Positions 22,182 to 31,569 of a stretch of DNA of 64,000 bases are shown in pieces (the stretch's first letter is position 1; each line of letters starts with the position of its first letter). The stretch is from Bordetella petrii (GTDB lineage: Bacteria; Pseudomonadota; Gammaproteobacteria; Burkholderiales; Burkholderiaceae_B): the NCBI GenBank assembly GCA_017745595.1, contig WMBV01000009.1, forward strand, positions 100,008-164,007, in the 5' to 3' direction. The notes below the pieces were generated by a model. It worked only from the letters and a program-made list of their open reading frames with translations. It had not been told where the DNA came from and did not search any database. A program made the translations under genes and the position numbers.

Positions 22182-22733
22182 TCAGCCCTGTCCGGCGGAC
22201 ACCATGACCAGGGCGGGCCGCAGGACGCGGTCGGCGATGACATAGCCCTTTTGCAGCAACTGCGCCACCGTGTTGGCGGGCAGGTCGGAAGGTACCGACG
22301 AGATCGCCTGGTGCAGGTGGGGATCGAATTTGTCGCCCGGCGCCGGCGCGACTTCTTTGAGCAGATTGCGTTCGAAGGCGCCCACCAGCTGCTTCAGGGT
22401 GACCTCGACGCCCTCGCGCATGGCCTGCACGGTCTGGTCGGGCTGCGCCAGGGCGGCTTCCAGGCTGTCTTTGACGGGCACCAGGCTTTCGGCGAACGAC
22501 TCGATGCCGAACTTGCGGGCCTTGGATACGTCTTCCTGGGCGCGGCGGCGCACGTTTTCGGCATCGGCCCGGGTGCGCAGCAGCTGGTCTTGCTGGCCGG
22601 TGACGGTGGCCTGGGCAGCCTCGAGTTCGGCCCGCAGCGCGGCCACTTCGGCCTGCAGCGCTTCAACGGTGGCGGGCATGGCCGGCTCGCCGGACTCGGG
22701 AACTTGATCGACAGGCTCTTGGGATGCCGTCAT
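22182..22733 (-). CDS. grpE: GrpE nucleotide exchange factor of DnaK
   Basis: A 183-residue co-chaperone that releases ADP from DnaK. It has a long N-terminal coiled coil ([44 protein letters not shown] in part) and the C-terminal beta domain with [32 protein letters not shown]. The ATG at 22733 has GGAGG nine bases upstream; the ATG at 22748 precedes that site and is less likely. First gene of the heat-shock block. Confidence 0.94.
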   Translation of the reverse strand: MTASQEPVDQVPESGEPAMPATVEALQAEVAALRAELEAAQATVTGQQDQLLRTRADAENVRRRAQEDVSKARKFGIESFAESLVPVKDSLEAALAQPDQTVQAMREGVEVTLKQLVGAFERNLLKEVAPAPGDKFDPHLHQAISSVPSDLPANTVAQLLQKGYVIADRVLRPALVMVSAGQG

Positions 22734-22768
22734 GGGGATTTCCTCCAAAAAACAATAGCGTCGGCCCC

Positions 22769-22798
22769 GATAATGGGGGCCGATCCGGTGATTTCAAG
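22769..22798 (-). promoter_or_regulatory. Predicted sigma32 promoter of grpE
   Basis: On the minus strand CTTGAAAT at 22798-22791 and CCCCATTAT near 22777-22769 are separated by 13 bases, an almost perfect heat-shock promoter. The -10 region is also part of a GGCCCC/GGGGCC hairpin that would sit at the start of the mRNA. No CIRCE element was seen here. Confidence 0.75.
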
Positions 22799-22852
22799 AG
22801 GCGCGGGCCGGCCAGGGCCCGCAAGCGTGCCGGCGGAGTCCCGGGCCCTGCC

Positions 22853-23098
22853 CTAGCCCTTGTCGGGCTGTACCGGTGCCGGCGGATCGCTGGCCGGGAA
22901 GGTGTCTTCGAGCGCCTCGTCGACGGCGGCATCGGGCTCGCGCTGCGGCGCCTCGTCGGGCGTGACGGCGATCGGGTCGCTGGCCGGGAAGGTGTCTTCC
23001 AGGGCCTCATCGAGCTCGCGTTCGACGGGATCTTCTTTCAGGTCGGTATGCCCGGGTTCCGAGGACGTGCCCACGCCGGGTCTCACGGTAGCGTTCAT
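22853..23098 (-). CDS. Small acidic protein with duplicated EALEDTFPASDP motif
   Basis: An 81-residue soluble acidic protein. The motif DEALEDTFPASDP occurs twice (about residues 29-41 and 60-72), each unit followed by a proline-rich tail. Small proteins with this motif are widespread in proteobacteria but have no known function. Its ATG overlaps the hemH stop codon (ATGA), so it is translated with ferrochelatase. Confidence 0.75.
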   Translation of the reverse strand: MNATVRPGVGTSSEPGHTDLKEDPVERELDEALEDTFPASDPIAVTPDEAPQREPDAAVDEALEDTFPASDPPAPVQPDKG

Positions 23099-24279
23099 GT
23101 GCGGTCTCCTGCAAAGGTCGATCGGTCGCGGCCAGCCTGCCCGCCGGGCTGCGCCGGCGCGGATGCGCTTGTTTCCAGTGTACGGCCTGGGGCGCCGCGC
23201 GTGGGCCAGCCTTGTAAGTGATTGTCGACCAGCCCGGCCAGGGCCTCGATCCAGGCCGCATCGTCATTCAGGGCGGGAATGTAGCGGAACTGCCGCCCCC
23301 CGGCGGCCAGGAAGGCATCGCGGCATTCCTGGCTGATTTCTTCCAGCGTTTCGAGGCAATCGGCCACGAAACCGGGACACACCACGTCGATCTCGGTAAC
23401 ACCTTGCGCCGCCAGGGCCTTGAGCGTGGGCTCGGTGTAGGGCTCGAGCCAGCGCGCGGCGCCGAAGCGGCTCTGGAAGGTGACTTCGATCTGTTCGGGC
23501 GCCAGCCCCAGGCGTTCGCGCAGCAGCCGCGCGGTATCGAGGCAGTCGCGATAGTACGGATCGCCCAGCTCGATGGAGTAGCGCGGCAGGCCGTGAAAGC
23601 TCATGACCAGCTTCTGCGGCCGGCCGTGGGCCTGCCAGTAATCAGCGATGCGGCCCGCCAGCGCATCGATATAGCCCGGGTCTTCGTGAAAACGCTTGAT
23701 GAAGCGCAATTCGGGCTGGTCGCGCAGCCGGCCGACGTGGGCCGCCACCGCGTCGACCACGGTGGCGGTGGTGCTGGCCGCGTATTGCGGATACAGCGGC
23801 ACGGTAAGAATGTGCTGGCAACCCTGCTGGCGCAGCCGGGCAATTGCCTGGGGGATAGAGGGCTCGCCGTAGCGCATGGCCAGCTCGACCCGCACGGCAT
23901 CGTGGCCACGCTGGCTCAGCACGCGCTGCACGCCTTCGGCCTGCCGGCGGCTGTACACCAGCAGCGGCGAGCCGTCTTCCATCCAGATGCCGGCGTAGCG
24001 CGGCTGCAGGCGGGCCGGCCGGCGCACCAGCACCATGCCGTGCAGGATAGGCAGCCACAGGTAGCGCGGGATCTCGATGACGCGCGGATCGGACAGGAAG
24101 GCGGCCAGATAGCCGCGGATGTCGCGCGGCGTGGCGGTATCGGGCGTGCCCAGGTTGACCAGCAGCACGCCGACGGGGCCGGGCGGGCGCGGGGCCGGGT
24201 TCTCGTCGAAGGGGTCCGCCTGGCTGGGTTCGGGCAGGTAGCGCTCGGGCCACAAATACTTGAACAGGCGAAGAAACAC
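23095..24279 (-). CDS. hemH: Ferrochelatase
   Basis: The last enzyme of haem synthesis inserts Fe2+ into protoporphyrin IX. The 394-residue protein has GVLLVNLGTPDTATPRDIRGYLAAFLSDPRVIEIPR, the metal-binding His in KLVMSFHGLPRYSIELGDPYY, the motif EVTFQSRFGAARWLEPYTEPTL, and VVCPGFVADCLETLEEI. A C-terminal tail of about 45 residues beyond the core is Gly/Pro-rich. It is co-translated with a small downstream protein. Confidence 0.95.
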   Translation of the reverse strand: MFLRLFKYLWPERYLPEPSQADPFDENPAPRPPGPVGVLLVNLGTPDTATPRDIRGYLAAFLSDPRVIEIPRYLWLPILHGMVLVRRPARLQPRYAGIWMEDGSPLLVYSRRQAEGVQRVLSQRGHDAVRVELAMRYGEPSIPQAIARLRQQGCQHILTVPLYPQYAASTTATVVDAVAAHVGRLRDQPELRFIKRFHEDPGYIDALAGRIADYWQAHGRPQKLVMSFHGLPRYSIELGDPYYRDCLDTARLLRERLGLAPEQIEVTFQSRFGAARWLEPYTEPTLKALAAQGVTEIDVVCPGFVADCLETLEEISQECRDAFLAAGGRQFRYIPALNDDAAWIEALAGLVDNHLQGWPTRGAPGRTLETSASAPAQPGGQAGRDRSTFAGDRT

Positions 24280-24327
24280 GAAACACCCCTCTGGGCGCCT
24301 TTTTCGGAAGGCCGGCCCGCTACAGAT

Positions 24328-25335
24328 TTATTGGTTGTGGCTGAATGCGTTGGACAGCAGGCGCGCGGTGATGTCGACGATGGGAATGACGCGTTCGTAC
24401 GCCATGCGGGTGGGGCCGATGACCCCCAGCGTGCCGATCACCCGGCCGTCGGCCCCGTACGGCGCCGTGATGACCGAGACTTCTTCCATGGGCAAAAGCT
24501 GCGATTCGCCGCCGATATAGATTTGCACGCCCTGGGCGCGGCTGGAGGTGTCCAGCAGCTGAAGCAGGTCGGTTTTCTGCTCGAACAGCGCGAACATCTT
24601 GCGCAGGCGGTCCATGTCGGACGCGATGTCGGTCACGTCGAGCAGTTTGCGTTCGCCCGAGATGATCATGTCGTCGCCATCTTCGGCGGCCTCGGCGCCC
24701 GCCTCGACCGCGGCCTGCATCAGGCGCGAGATGTCTTCGCGCAATTGCGCCAGCTCGGTGGTCAGGGTGCGGCGCACGGCATCGAACGACTTGCCGGCGA
24801 AGTGCACATTGAAGAAATTGCCGGCCTCGATGAGCTCGGTTTCGGTGTAGTCGCGCTGCACCGACAGGATACGGTTCTGCACGTCGCCGTCGGGCGTGAC
24901 GATGATGAGCAGCACGCGCTTGCCGGACAGCCGGATGAATTCGATCTGGCGGAACACCTGGGCCCGCTTGGGCGTAAGCACCACGCCCGCGAACTGCGTC
25001 AGGTTCGACAGCAGGGCCGCGGCCGCGTTGACCGCGCGCGAGGGCTCGGTGGCGGTAAGCGCGGCCTCGCTGAACTGCTGGGGCTGGAATTCGAAAGGCT
25101 GCACCGCCAGCAGCGAGTCGACGAACATGCGGTAGCCGCGCGGCGTGGGCACCCGCCCGGCCGAGGTATGCGGGCTGTGGATCAGGCCGAGATCTTCGAG
25201 GTCGGCCATGACATTGCGGATGGTGGCCGGAGACAGGTCGAAAACCTTGGAAAGCGTGCGCGAACCGACCGGTTGTCCGTCGGCGATGTGGCGTTCAATC
25301 AACGCTTTCAGCAATGCGCGTGCACGATCATCCAT
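24328..25335 (-). CDS. hrcA: Heat-inducible transcription repressor HrcA
   Basis: HrcA binds CIRCE operators (usually at groESL) and represses them at normal temperature. The 335-residue protein starts [30 protein letters not shown], has the winged-helix segment [40 protein letters not shown], and the C-terminal [28 protein letters not shown] motif. The ATG at 25335 is chosen by homology. I see no CIRCE copy in this window, so its target lies elsewhere. Confidence 0.95.
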   Translation of the reverse strand: MDDRARALLKALIERHIADGQPVGSRTLSKVFDLSPATIRNVMADLEDLGLIHSPHTSAGRVPTPRGYRMFVDSLLAVQPFEFQPQQFSEAALTATEPSRAVNAAAALLSNLTQFAGVVLTPKRAQVFRQIEFIRLSGKRVLLIIVTPDGDVQNRILSVQRDYTETELIEAGNFFNVHFAGKSFDAVRRTLTTELAQLREDISRLMQAAVEAGAEAAEDGDDMIISGERKLLDVTDIASDMDRLRKMFALFEQKTDLLQLLDTSSRAQGVQIYIGGESQLLPMEEVSVITAPYGADGRVIGTLGVIGPTRMAYERVIPIVDITARLLSNAFSHNQ

Positions 25336-25450
25336 ATGGGCTATTGTAGGGAAACTTTTGGAAATGGGCGATTTTTGTCCAGCGGCGGAACATGCGGCCC
25401 CATATAATCGCCGAATCTGCCGCTCCCCGAGATGATCGATCTCTTTTGCC

Positions 25451-26350
25451 ATGCACTTTCCCACTGTCGCCCTGATAGGCAGGCACCAGGACACCGGCCT
25501 GGACGCGCCGCTGCGCGCGCTGGCGCACATGCTGCAACAAGCCGGGCGCCGCGTGCTGGTCGAGTCCGATACCGCCAGCAACACCGGCGTGCACGAATAC
25601 CCCGTGGCCACCCTGAAAGAAATCGGCGAAACCGCGTCGCTGGCGGTGGTCATGGGCGGCGATGGCACGGTGCTGGGCGCGGCCCGCACGCTGGCGCCCT
25701 ATGGCGTGCCGCTGGTGGGCATCAACCACGGCCGGCTGGGTTTCATTACCGACGTGCCGCTGCAAGAGGCGCATAACGCGCTGGCGCGGGTCATCGAAGG
25801 CAATTACCAGGCCGAAGAACGCATGCTGCTGGTGGGCAGCGTCTGGCGCGGCGACCAGCTCATGTATACCGCCCCCGCGCTGAACGACGTGGTGCTGAAC
25901 CGCGCCGGGCGCGGCGGCATGATCGAAGTGCGGGTCGAGCTCGACGGCGCCTTCATGTATGCCCAGCGGGCCGACGGCCTGATCATCGCCACGCCCACGG
26001 GCTCTACGGCCTATGCGCTGTCGGCCAACGGCCCCATCCTGCATCCCGGCCTGGACGCCATGGTGCTGGTGCCGGTGGCGCCGCAAACCCTGTCGAACCG
26101 CGCCATTGTCATTCCGGGCGGCGGCGTGCTGAACATGACGCTGACCGCCATCGGGCGGGTCGAAGTCGGCGCCAGCGTGCATTTCGACATGCAGACCTGG
26201 TCCGACCTGCAGCCGGGCGACCGCATTTCGGTGCAGCGCGCCCCGCACACCATCCGCTTCGTGCATCCTGAAGGCTATAGCTTTTTCTCGACGCTGCGCC
26301 GCAAGCTGCACTGGAACCTGATGCCGCAGGCATCGGACAGCGTGGAGTAA
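25451..26350 (+). CDS. nadK: NAD kinase
   Basis: This cytoplasmic enzyme phosphorylates NAD to NADP. The 299-residue protein has the catalytic GGDGT motif ([15 protein letters not shown], near residue 70), the NHGRLGF segment, and [22 protein letters not shown]. It is divergent from hrcA, as is common, and 10 bases upstream of recN. Confidence 0.95.
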   Translation: MHFPTVALIGRHQDTGLDAPLRALAHMLQQAGRRVLVESDTASNTGVHEYPVATLKEIGETASLAVVMGGDGTVLGAARTLAPYGVPLVGINHGRLGFITDVPLQEAHNALARVIEGNYQAEERMLLVGSVWRGDQLMYTAPALNDVVLNRAGRGGMIEVRVELDGAFMYAQRADGLIIATPTGSTAYALSANGPILHPGLDAMVLVPVAPQTLSNRAIVIPGGGVLNMTLTAIGRVEVGASVHFDMQTWSDLQPGDRISVQRAPHTIRFVHPEGYSFFSTLRRKLHWNLMPQASDSVE

Positions 26351-26360
26351 CAAGCCCGCC

Positions 26361-28022
26361 ATGCTGCGTACCCTGCACATCCGCGACTTCGTCATCGTCG
26401 AGCAGACCGAGATCCATTTCGGCACGGGCTTCACGGTATTTTCCGGCGAAACGGGGGCCGGCAAATCGATCCTGATCGACGCCCTGGCGCTGGCGCTGGG
26501 CGAACGGGCCGACGTGGGCGTGCTGCGCGAAGGCGCCGCCCGCGCCGACATCACCGCCCTGTTCGATACCCCCGATACGCTGCGCGGCTGGCTGGCCGAG
26601 CGCGAACTCGATGCCGGCGACGAACTGGCGCTGCGCCGGGTGGTCGACGCCCAGGGCCGCAGCCGCGGCTATATCAACGGCATGCCGGCCACCCTGGCGC
26701 AACTGCGCGAACTGGGCGACAGCCTGGTCGACATCCATGGCCAGCACGCGCACCAGAGCCTGATGCGGCCCGACGCGCAGCGCGACCTGCTCGACGCCCA
26801 CGGCGGCCATGGCGCGCTGCGGCAGGCGGTGGCCCAGGCCTGGAAAGACTGGCGCGCGCTGGCGCGCCAGCTCGAACTGGCCGAAAAAGACGCGGCCGGC
26901 CTGGCGGCCGAGCGCGAGCGCCTGCAATGGCAGGCCGACGAACTCGAGCAACTGGCCTTGCAGCCCGACGAATGGGACACCCTGCAGGCCGAGCAATCGC
27001 GCCTGGCGCATGCCCAGGCCCTGCTCGACGGCGCCGGTCAAATCCTGGAAGCGCTCGACGGCGAAGACGATTCCGCCCACCACCGCCTGAACGCCGCGCA
27101 GCACCGCCTGCAACAGATGCTGCGCCACGATCCCGGCCTGCAGGGCGTGGTCGACGAGCTCGAATCGGCCCGCATCGCGGTGACCGAGGCTGTGTCCGAC
27201 CTGAACAACTACGTGACCCGGGTCGAACTCGACCCGCGACGCCTGGCCGACGTCGAAGCCCGCATGAGCGCGGTGTTCGAGACCGCCCGCAAATTCAAGA
27301 CCGAGCCCGAGGCCCTGCCGGCCCTGCGCGAGACCATCGCCGCGCAGCTGGCCGACCTGCAGGCGGCCGCCGACATCGAGGCCCTGCGGGCACGCGCGCA
27401 GGCGGCCGGCGCGCAATACGACGCCGCCGCCGGCAAGCTATCGGCCGCGCGCGCCAAGGTGGCCAAAAGCCTGGGCAAGCAGGTCACGCAGGCCATGCAG
27501 ACGCTGGCCATGCAGGGCGGCCGGTTCGAACCGGTGGTTTCGCGCGCCGCCGCGTCGGCCCATGGCAGCGATCACATCGAATTCCTGGTGGCCGGCCACG
27601 CCGGCACATCGCCGCGGCCGCTGGGCAAGGTCGCCTCGGGCGGCGAGCTTTCGCGCATTTCGCTGGCGCTATCGGTGATCGCCAGCCGGGCCGCGCGGGT
27701 GCCCACCCTGATTTTCGACGAGGTAGACAGCGGGGTGGGCGGCGCGGTGGCCGAAGTGGTGGGCAAGCTGCTGCGCGAACTGGGCGAACGCCATCAGGTG
27801 CTGTGCGTGACCCACTTGCCGCAAGTGGCGGCCTGCGGCACGGCGCAATACCGGGTCAGCAAAACGGAAACCGCCGGCACGACCCGTTCGCATATTGCGG
27901 AACTGGGTGCCGGCGAGCGTGTAGAAGAAATTGCGCGCATGCTGGGCGGCATCAAGATCACCGCCACCACGCGCGACCATGCCCGCGAAATGCTGGGCGG
28001 GCTGGCCGAGCCGTCGCGCTAG
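26361..28022 (+). CDS. recN: DNA repair protein RecN
   Basis: An SMC-like ATPase that holds DNA ends together during double-strand break repair. The 553-residue protein has Walker A GETGAGKSILIDAL near residue 30, a central coiled coil (about 150-350), the ABC signature SGGELSRISLAL and Walker B TLIFDEVDSGVGG. Its stop codon directly abuts that of the convergent fur gene, with no spacer. Confidence 0.95.
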   Translation: MLRTLHIRDFVIVEQTEIHFGTGFTVFSGETGAGKSILIDALALALGERADVGVLREGAARADITALFDTPDTLRGWLAERELDAGDELALRRVVDAQGRSRGYINGMPATLAQLRELGDSLVDIHGQHAHQSLMRPDAQRDLLDAHGGHGALRQAVAQAWKDWRALARQLELAEKDAAGLAAERERLQWQADELEQLALQPDEWDTLQAEQSRLAHAQALLDGAGQILEALDGEDDSAHHRLNAAQHRLQQMLRHDPGLQGVVDELESARIAVTEAVSDLNNYVTRVELDPRRLADVEARMSAVFETARKFKTEPEALPALRETIAAQLADLQAAADIEALRARAQAAGAQYDAAAGKLSAARAKVAKSLGKQVTQAMQTLAMQGGRFEPVVSRAAASAHGSDHIEFLVAGHAGTSPRPLGKVASGGELSRISLALSVIASRAARVPTLIFDEVDSGVGGAVAEVVGKLLRELGERHQVLCVTHLPQVAACGTAQYRVSKTETAGTTRSHIAELGAGERVEEIARMLGGIKITATTRDHAREMLGGLAEPSR

Positions 28023-28445
28023 TCAGCGGGTTTTCTGGCAATCGCCGCAGATGCCGTACAGCACCATGGCGTGGCTTTCCAGGGCAAAATTGTTGTCTTT
28101 CGCGACCTTGTACTGGCGCTTTTCGATGTCGGGGTCCGAGAATTCGACGACTTTGCCGCAATTGGTGCAAATAAGGTGGTCGTGGTGATCGCCGTCGTTC
28201 AGTTCGAAAACCGCCTTGCCGCTGTCGAACTGGCTGCGGGTAAGAATGCCGGCCTGCTCGAACTGGGTAAGCACACGGTAAACGGTGGCCAGGCCGATTT
28301 CGACGTTTTCGCCGATGAGGGCGCGGTAGACGTCTTCGGCGCTGAGGTGGCGCAGATCGGCCTTACGGAAGATATCCAGAATTTTCAGGCGCGGAAAAGT
28401 CGCCTTCAAACCCATGTTTTTCAATTCGCTTTGGTCGGTGGTCAT
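28023..28445 (-). CDS. fur: Ferric uptake regulator Fur
   Basis: A 140-residue Fe2+-dependent repressor of iron uptake. It has the winged helix ([48 protein letters not shown]), the metal site [16 protein letters not shown] and a C-terminal CGDC pair. The ATG at 28445 has GGAGAG upstream and is preferred over an ATG at 28463. It is divergent from bamE, as in most betaproteobacteria. No clear Fur box was seen in the shared upstream region. Confidence 0.96.
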   Translation of the reverse strand: MTTDQSELKNMGLKATFPRLKILDIFRKADLRHLSAEDVYRALIGENVEIGLATVYRVLTQFEQAGILTRSQFDSGKAVFELNDGDHHDHLICTNCGKVVEFSDPDIEKRQYKVAKDNNFALESHAMVLYGICGDCQKTR

Positions 28446-28607
28446 GGTGTAATCGCTCTCCATCCGCGGTGTGGCATGGGCAGCATGGCGGCACGTGCCG
28501 CGACAGCGAACCGCCTTTTTTCTGCTGCCTGCGGAACTTCCGCAATATGAAACCTTTATGATAACGGTTTTACTGGCTTTAAATCACGATAGGGGCGCTT
28601 GGAGTCC

Positions 28608-29339
28608 ATGATTGCACGTATTCCGACCCGGTTCCTGAAAACCGCGCTGGCGGCCACCACCATCGCCGTGGCGCTGGCAGGCTGCACATCCGATAAATGG
28701 GGCTTCCCGTACAAGGCGCCGGTGCAGCAGGGCAACTGGATCACCCAGGAGCAAGTCGCCCTGTTGCAGCCCGGCATGACACGCGAACAGGTGCGCTTCG
28801 CCCTGGGCAGCCCCACGCTGACCAGCGTGCTGCACGCCGACCGCTGGGATTACCCCTATTACTTCAAGCCGGGCTACGGCGAAGCACAAGAGCGCAAGTT
28901 CACCGTCTGGTTCGACAACGACCGCCTGGTGCGCTGGAGCGGCGACAAGCAGCCCGACCTGCAGCCCTTTCAGCTCAATGCCGAAGGCAAGCCGCAGGAA
29001 AAAACCGACGAAGCCCTGGACGCCGAAACGGCCCGCCAGGATGCCTCCGGCATCAATGGCATAAACGCGCCGGCGCCGGTCGACAGCGCGCAATTGCCGG
29101 CGCTGGGTACGCCGCCGGGCGGCGCGCAGCCGATGCCCGCCCCCGACGCCCAACCGGCGCCGGCGGCCCAGGGCAGCACCGCACAACCGGACGCGTCCGA
29201 CACCCAGAACCCCGCCGCGCAACCGGCACAAACCGACACCACCCCGCCCCGCCGGCGCGAACTGCGGATCAACGCCCCCGACTCGCTGCCGCCCAGCACC
29301 ATCGGCCAGCCCGGCGGCGGCGCCGAGCCGCTGCGTTGA
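28608..29339 (+). CDS. bamE: Outer-membrane assembly lipoprotein BamE (SmpA) with long C-terminal tail
   Basis: A lipoprotein of the BAM complex. Lipobox VALAGC puts lipidation at Cys26. The BamE core follows: [34 protein letters not shown], and [13 protein letters not shown]. After residue 130 comes a tail of about 110 residues rich in Pro, Ala and Gln, ending [16 protein letters not shown]. coli BamE has only 113 residues in all. Such tails are seen in Bordetella relatives and may reach the cell wall, which is inference. The ATG at 28608 has GGAG upstream. Confidence 0.92.
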   Translation: MIARIPTRFLKTALAATTIAVALAGCTSDKWGFPYKAPVQQGNWITQEQVALLQPGMTREQVRFALGSPTLTSVLHADRWDYPYYFKPGYGEAQERKFTVWFDNDRLVRWSGDKQPDLQPFQLNAEGKPQEKTDEALDAETARQDASGINGINAPAPVDSAQLPALGTPPGGAQPMPAPDAQPAPAAQGSTAQPDASDTQNPAAQPAQTDTTPPRRRELRINAPDSLPPSTIGQPGGGAEPLR

Positions 29340-29359
29340 TCATGGCCCAAGGAAACTCC

Positions 29360-30151
29360 ATGCGTATCGCGATTGCCGGCGCCAGCGGCCGGATGGGCCA
29401 CATGCTGATCGAAGCGGTGCTGAACAGCCCCGACCTGCAACTGGCGGCCGCCCTCGACCGCGCCGGCAGCCCGGCCCTGGGCCAGGACGCCGGCGCCTTC
29501 CTGGGACGCGACACGGGCGTCGCCATCACCGACCAGCTCGACGTGCTGGCCGATGCCGACTGCCTGGTCGATTTCACCCGCCCCGACGCCACGCTGCTTC
29601 ATTTGCAGGCCTGCGCGCGGCACGGCACGCACATGGTCATCGGCACCACGGGCTTCGACGCCAACGGCCGCGCCGCCATCGAAGTGGCCGCCCAGAAAAC
29701 CGCCATCGTGTTCGCGCCCAACATGAGCGTGGGCGTCAATGCCACCCTGAAGCTGCTGGACGTGGCCGCGCGCATCCTGAATTCCGGCTACGACGTCGAA
29801 GTCTTCGAGGCGCACCATCGCAACAAGGTCGATGCGCCCTCGGGCACGGCCCTGAAAATGGGCGAGACCATCGCGTCGGCCTGGAACGTGGCGCTGCCCG
29901 ACGTGGCCACCTGGACGCGCCACGGCGACACCGGCGTGCGCAAACCGGGCACCATCGGGTTTTCGGTGGTGCGCGGGGGCGACATCGTGGGCGACCACAC
30001 CGTGTATTTTTGCGGCCCCGGCGAACGCATCGAGATCACGCACCGCTCGGGCAACCGCAACACCTACGCCGAAGGCGCCCTGCGCGCGGCGCGCTTCCTG
30101 CAAGACCACCGCAACGGCCTGTTCGACATGCAGGCGGTACTGGGCCTGTAG
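29360..30151 (+). CDS. dapB: 4-hydroxy-tetrahydrodipicolinate reductase
   Basis: An NAD(P)H-dependent enzyme of lysine and diaminopimelate synthesis. The 263-residue protein has the Rossmann motif [16 protein letters not shown], catalytic segment [23 protein letters not shown] and the C-terminal [15 protein letters not shown]. The ATG at 29360 has AAGGA upstream and matches the family start; an ATG at 29342 is less likely. It follows bamE by 20 bases. Confidence 0.95.
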   Translation: MRIAIAGASGRMGHMLIEAVLNSPDLQLAAALDRAGSPALGQDAGAFLGRDTGVAITDQLDVLADADCLVDFTRPDATLLHLQACARHGTHMVIGTTGFDANGRAAIEVAAQKTAIVFAPNMSVGVNATLKLLDVAARILNSGYDVEVFEAHHRNKVDAPSGTALKMGETIASAWNVALPDVATWTRHGDTGVRKPGTIGFSVVRGGDIVGDHTVYFCGPGERIEITHRSGNRNTYAEGALRAARFLQDHRNGLFDMQAVLGL

Positions 30152-30160
30152 CGGCGGGCC

Positions 30161-31222
30161 TCACGCCGCCGCGGCGTCGCGCCACACCACGGGCTCGGGC
30201 TCCAGCGTCACCTGGTAGCGGTCGGCCACCTGGCGCTGGATTGCGGCGGCCAGGGCCATGATGTCGGCGGCCGCGGCCCCGCCGCGATTCACCAGCACCA
30301 AAGCCTGCCGGTCGTGCACACCGGCCGGCCCCAATTGCCTGCCCTTCCAGCCGCATTGATCGATCAGCCAGCCGGCGGCCAGCTTGTAGCGGCCATCCGG
30401 CTGCGCATAGGACACCAGGCCAGGATGACGCGCGGCCAGCGCGTCGCGCGTGGCGGCGTCGACCAGCGGATTCTTGAAGAAGCTGCCGGCATTGCCGATG
30501 ACGGCGGGGTCGGGCAGCTTGGCGCGCCGGATGCCGCACACCGCGTCGTACACCGCGCGTGCCGTGGGCGCGCCGCCGGCCAGGCTGGCCTGGCGTTGCA
30601 GATCGGGGTAATCCAGCACCGGACGCCAGGGCCGCGGCAGCGCAAAGCGCACCGCGACGATGATCCAGGTACCGGGCGCGTCATGCTTGAAGCGGCTGTC
30701 GCGATAGGCATAGCGGCAGGCGGCCGCGTCCATGTCCACCAGGCGGCGCTGGCGCACGTTCCAGGCGCTCAGCCCCAGGAACCGGTCGGCCATTTCCACC
30801 CCGTAGGCGCCGATATTCTGCACCGGCGCGGCGCCCACGGTGCCCGGGATCAGGGCCAGGTTTTCCAGGCCGTCCCAGCCGTTGGCCACGCAGGTCGAGA
30901 CGAAGCCATGCCAGTTCTCGCCCGCGCCGGCTTCGATGATCCAGGCGTCGGGCCGGGCTTCGAGCAGGCGCACGCCACGCAGCGCCACCCGCGCGACCAG
31001 GCTGTCGACCCGGGGCGGCAGCACCAGATTGCTGCCGCCACCCAGCACCAACAGGCCGGGATACCGGCCGGCCAGGTCCGAGACGGCGTCGAGCTGCGCG
31101 GGCGAGTCCAGGCTGACGAACGCCGTGGCGCGCGATGCCAGGCCCAGGGTATTGAGCGGGGTCAGGTCCTGGGCGGCGGGAGCCAGCCGGGTGTCGGGCA
31201 AGTCCTGGAAAGAATGCGGCAT
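30161..31222 (-). CDS. murB: UDP-N-acetylenolpyruvoylglucosamine reductase
   Basis: A flavoprotein that makes UDP-MurNAc for peptidoglycan. The 353-residue protein has the FAD-binding [18 protein letters not shown] motif, [18 protein letters not shown], the [10 protein letters not shown] segment of type I MurB, and the catalytic Ser region [13 protein letters not shown]. The ATG at 31222 is used rather than a TTG at 31234. It converges on dapB with nine bases between the stops. Confidence 0.95.
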   Translation of the reverse strand: MPHSFQDLPDTRLAPAAQDLTPLNTLGLASRATAFVSLDSPAQLDAVSDLAGRYPGLLVLGGGSNLVLPPRVDSLVARVALRGVRLLEARPDAWIIEAGAGENWHGFVSTCVANGWDGLENLALIPGTVGAAPVQNIGAYGVEMADRFLGLSAWNVRQRRLVDMDAAACRYAYRDSRFKHDAPGTWIIVAVRFALPRPWRPVLDYPDLQRQASLAGGAPTARAVYDAVCGIRRAKLPDPAVIGNAGSFFKNPLVDAATRDALAARHPGLVSYAQPDGRYKLAAGWLIDQCGWKGRQLGPAGVHDRQALVLVNRGGAAAADIMALAAAIQRQVADRYQVTLEPEPVVWRDAAAA

Positions 31223-31245
31223 GTACGAAGGCAAGAATGCACGGC

Positions 31246-31276
31246 GGTGTCTGCCCCCTGGCGGGAGTCAGGCACC
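31246..31276. repeat. Dispersed palindromic repeat
   Basis: Arms GGTGTCTGCC and GTCAGGCACC (one mismatch) around an 11-base loop, 24 bases upstream of the murB start. Same family as the elements near 14.3 and 18.5 kb. Confidence 0.75.
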
Positions 31277-31324
31277 TGCGAAAATGAAGAGTCGCCCATA
31301 TATTAACGGCAGGCCGAAATCGGT

Positions 31325-31353
31325 TTGCACACCGCCATGAAAACCGCTATGAT
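31325..31353 (+). promoter_or_regulatory. Promoter of the first tRNA-Gly gene
   Basis: TTGCAC and TATGAT are separated by exactly 17 bases, 47 bases upstream of the tRNA 5' end. Confidence 0.65.
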
Positions 31354-31399
31354 GCCGGTCTTCGCTGAACGGCCCATTGCAATAACCGGGCCCGGCAAC

Positions 31400-31475
31400 G
31401 CGGGAGTAGCTCAGTTGGTAGAGCGCAACCTTGCCAAGGTTGAGGTCGCGAGTTCGAGACTCGTCTCCCGCTCCA
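31400..31475 (+). tRNA. tRNA-Gly (GCC), copy 1
   Basis: 76 bases from GCGGGAG to CCA. Acceptor stem GCGGGAG/CTCCCGC, D arm with GTTGGTAG, anticodon loop CTTGCCAAG with anticodon GCC, T arm GAGTTCGAGACTC, and an encoded CCA end. It is identical to the copy at 61475. tRNA-Gly(GCC) is the known target of ICEclc-type elements, and the catabolic islet begins directly after this gene. Confidence 0.97.
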
Positions 31476-31528
31476 ATTCATGGCTTGCAGGTGCTACTGA
31501 CGTCTGTAAGTCGCACTGCACGTCGTTG

Positions 31529-31554
31529 AAAAAAGGAGCTTCGGCTCCTTTTTT
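31529..31554. terminator. Terminator after tRNA-Gly copy 1
   Basis: AAAAAAGGAGC and GCTCCTTTTTT form an 11-bp stem with a TTCG tetraloop. It can serve both the tRNA and the oncoming FAD-dehydrogenase operon. Confidence 0.9.
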
Positions 31555-31569
31555 CATTTCCACGAGTGT

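Noticed and set aside
22749..25450. CIRCE element near hrcA, grpE or dnaK
   Set aside because: No TTAGCACTC-N9-GAGTGCTAA-like sequence was found; only sigma32-type boxes fit.
28446..28607. Fur box in the fur/bamE divergent region
   Set aside because: No stretch approaching the 19-bp Fur consensus was seen, only AT-rich sequence.
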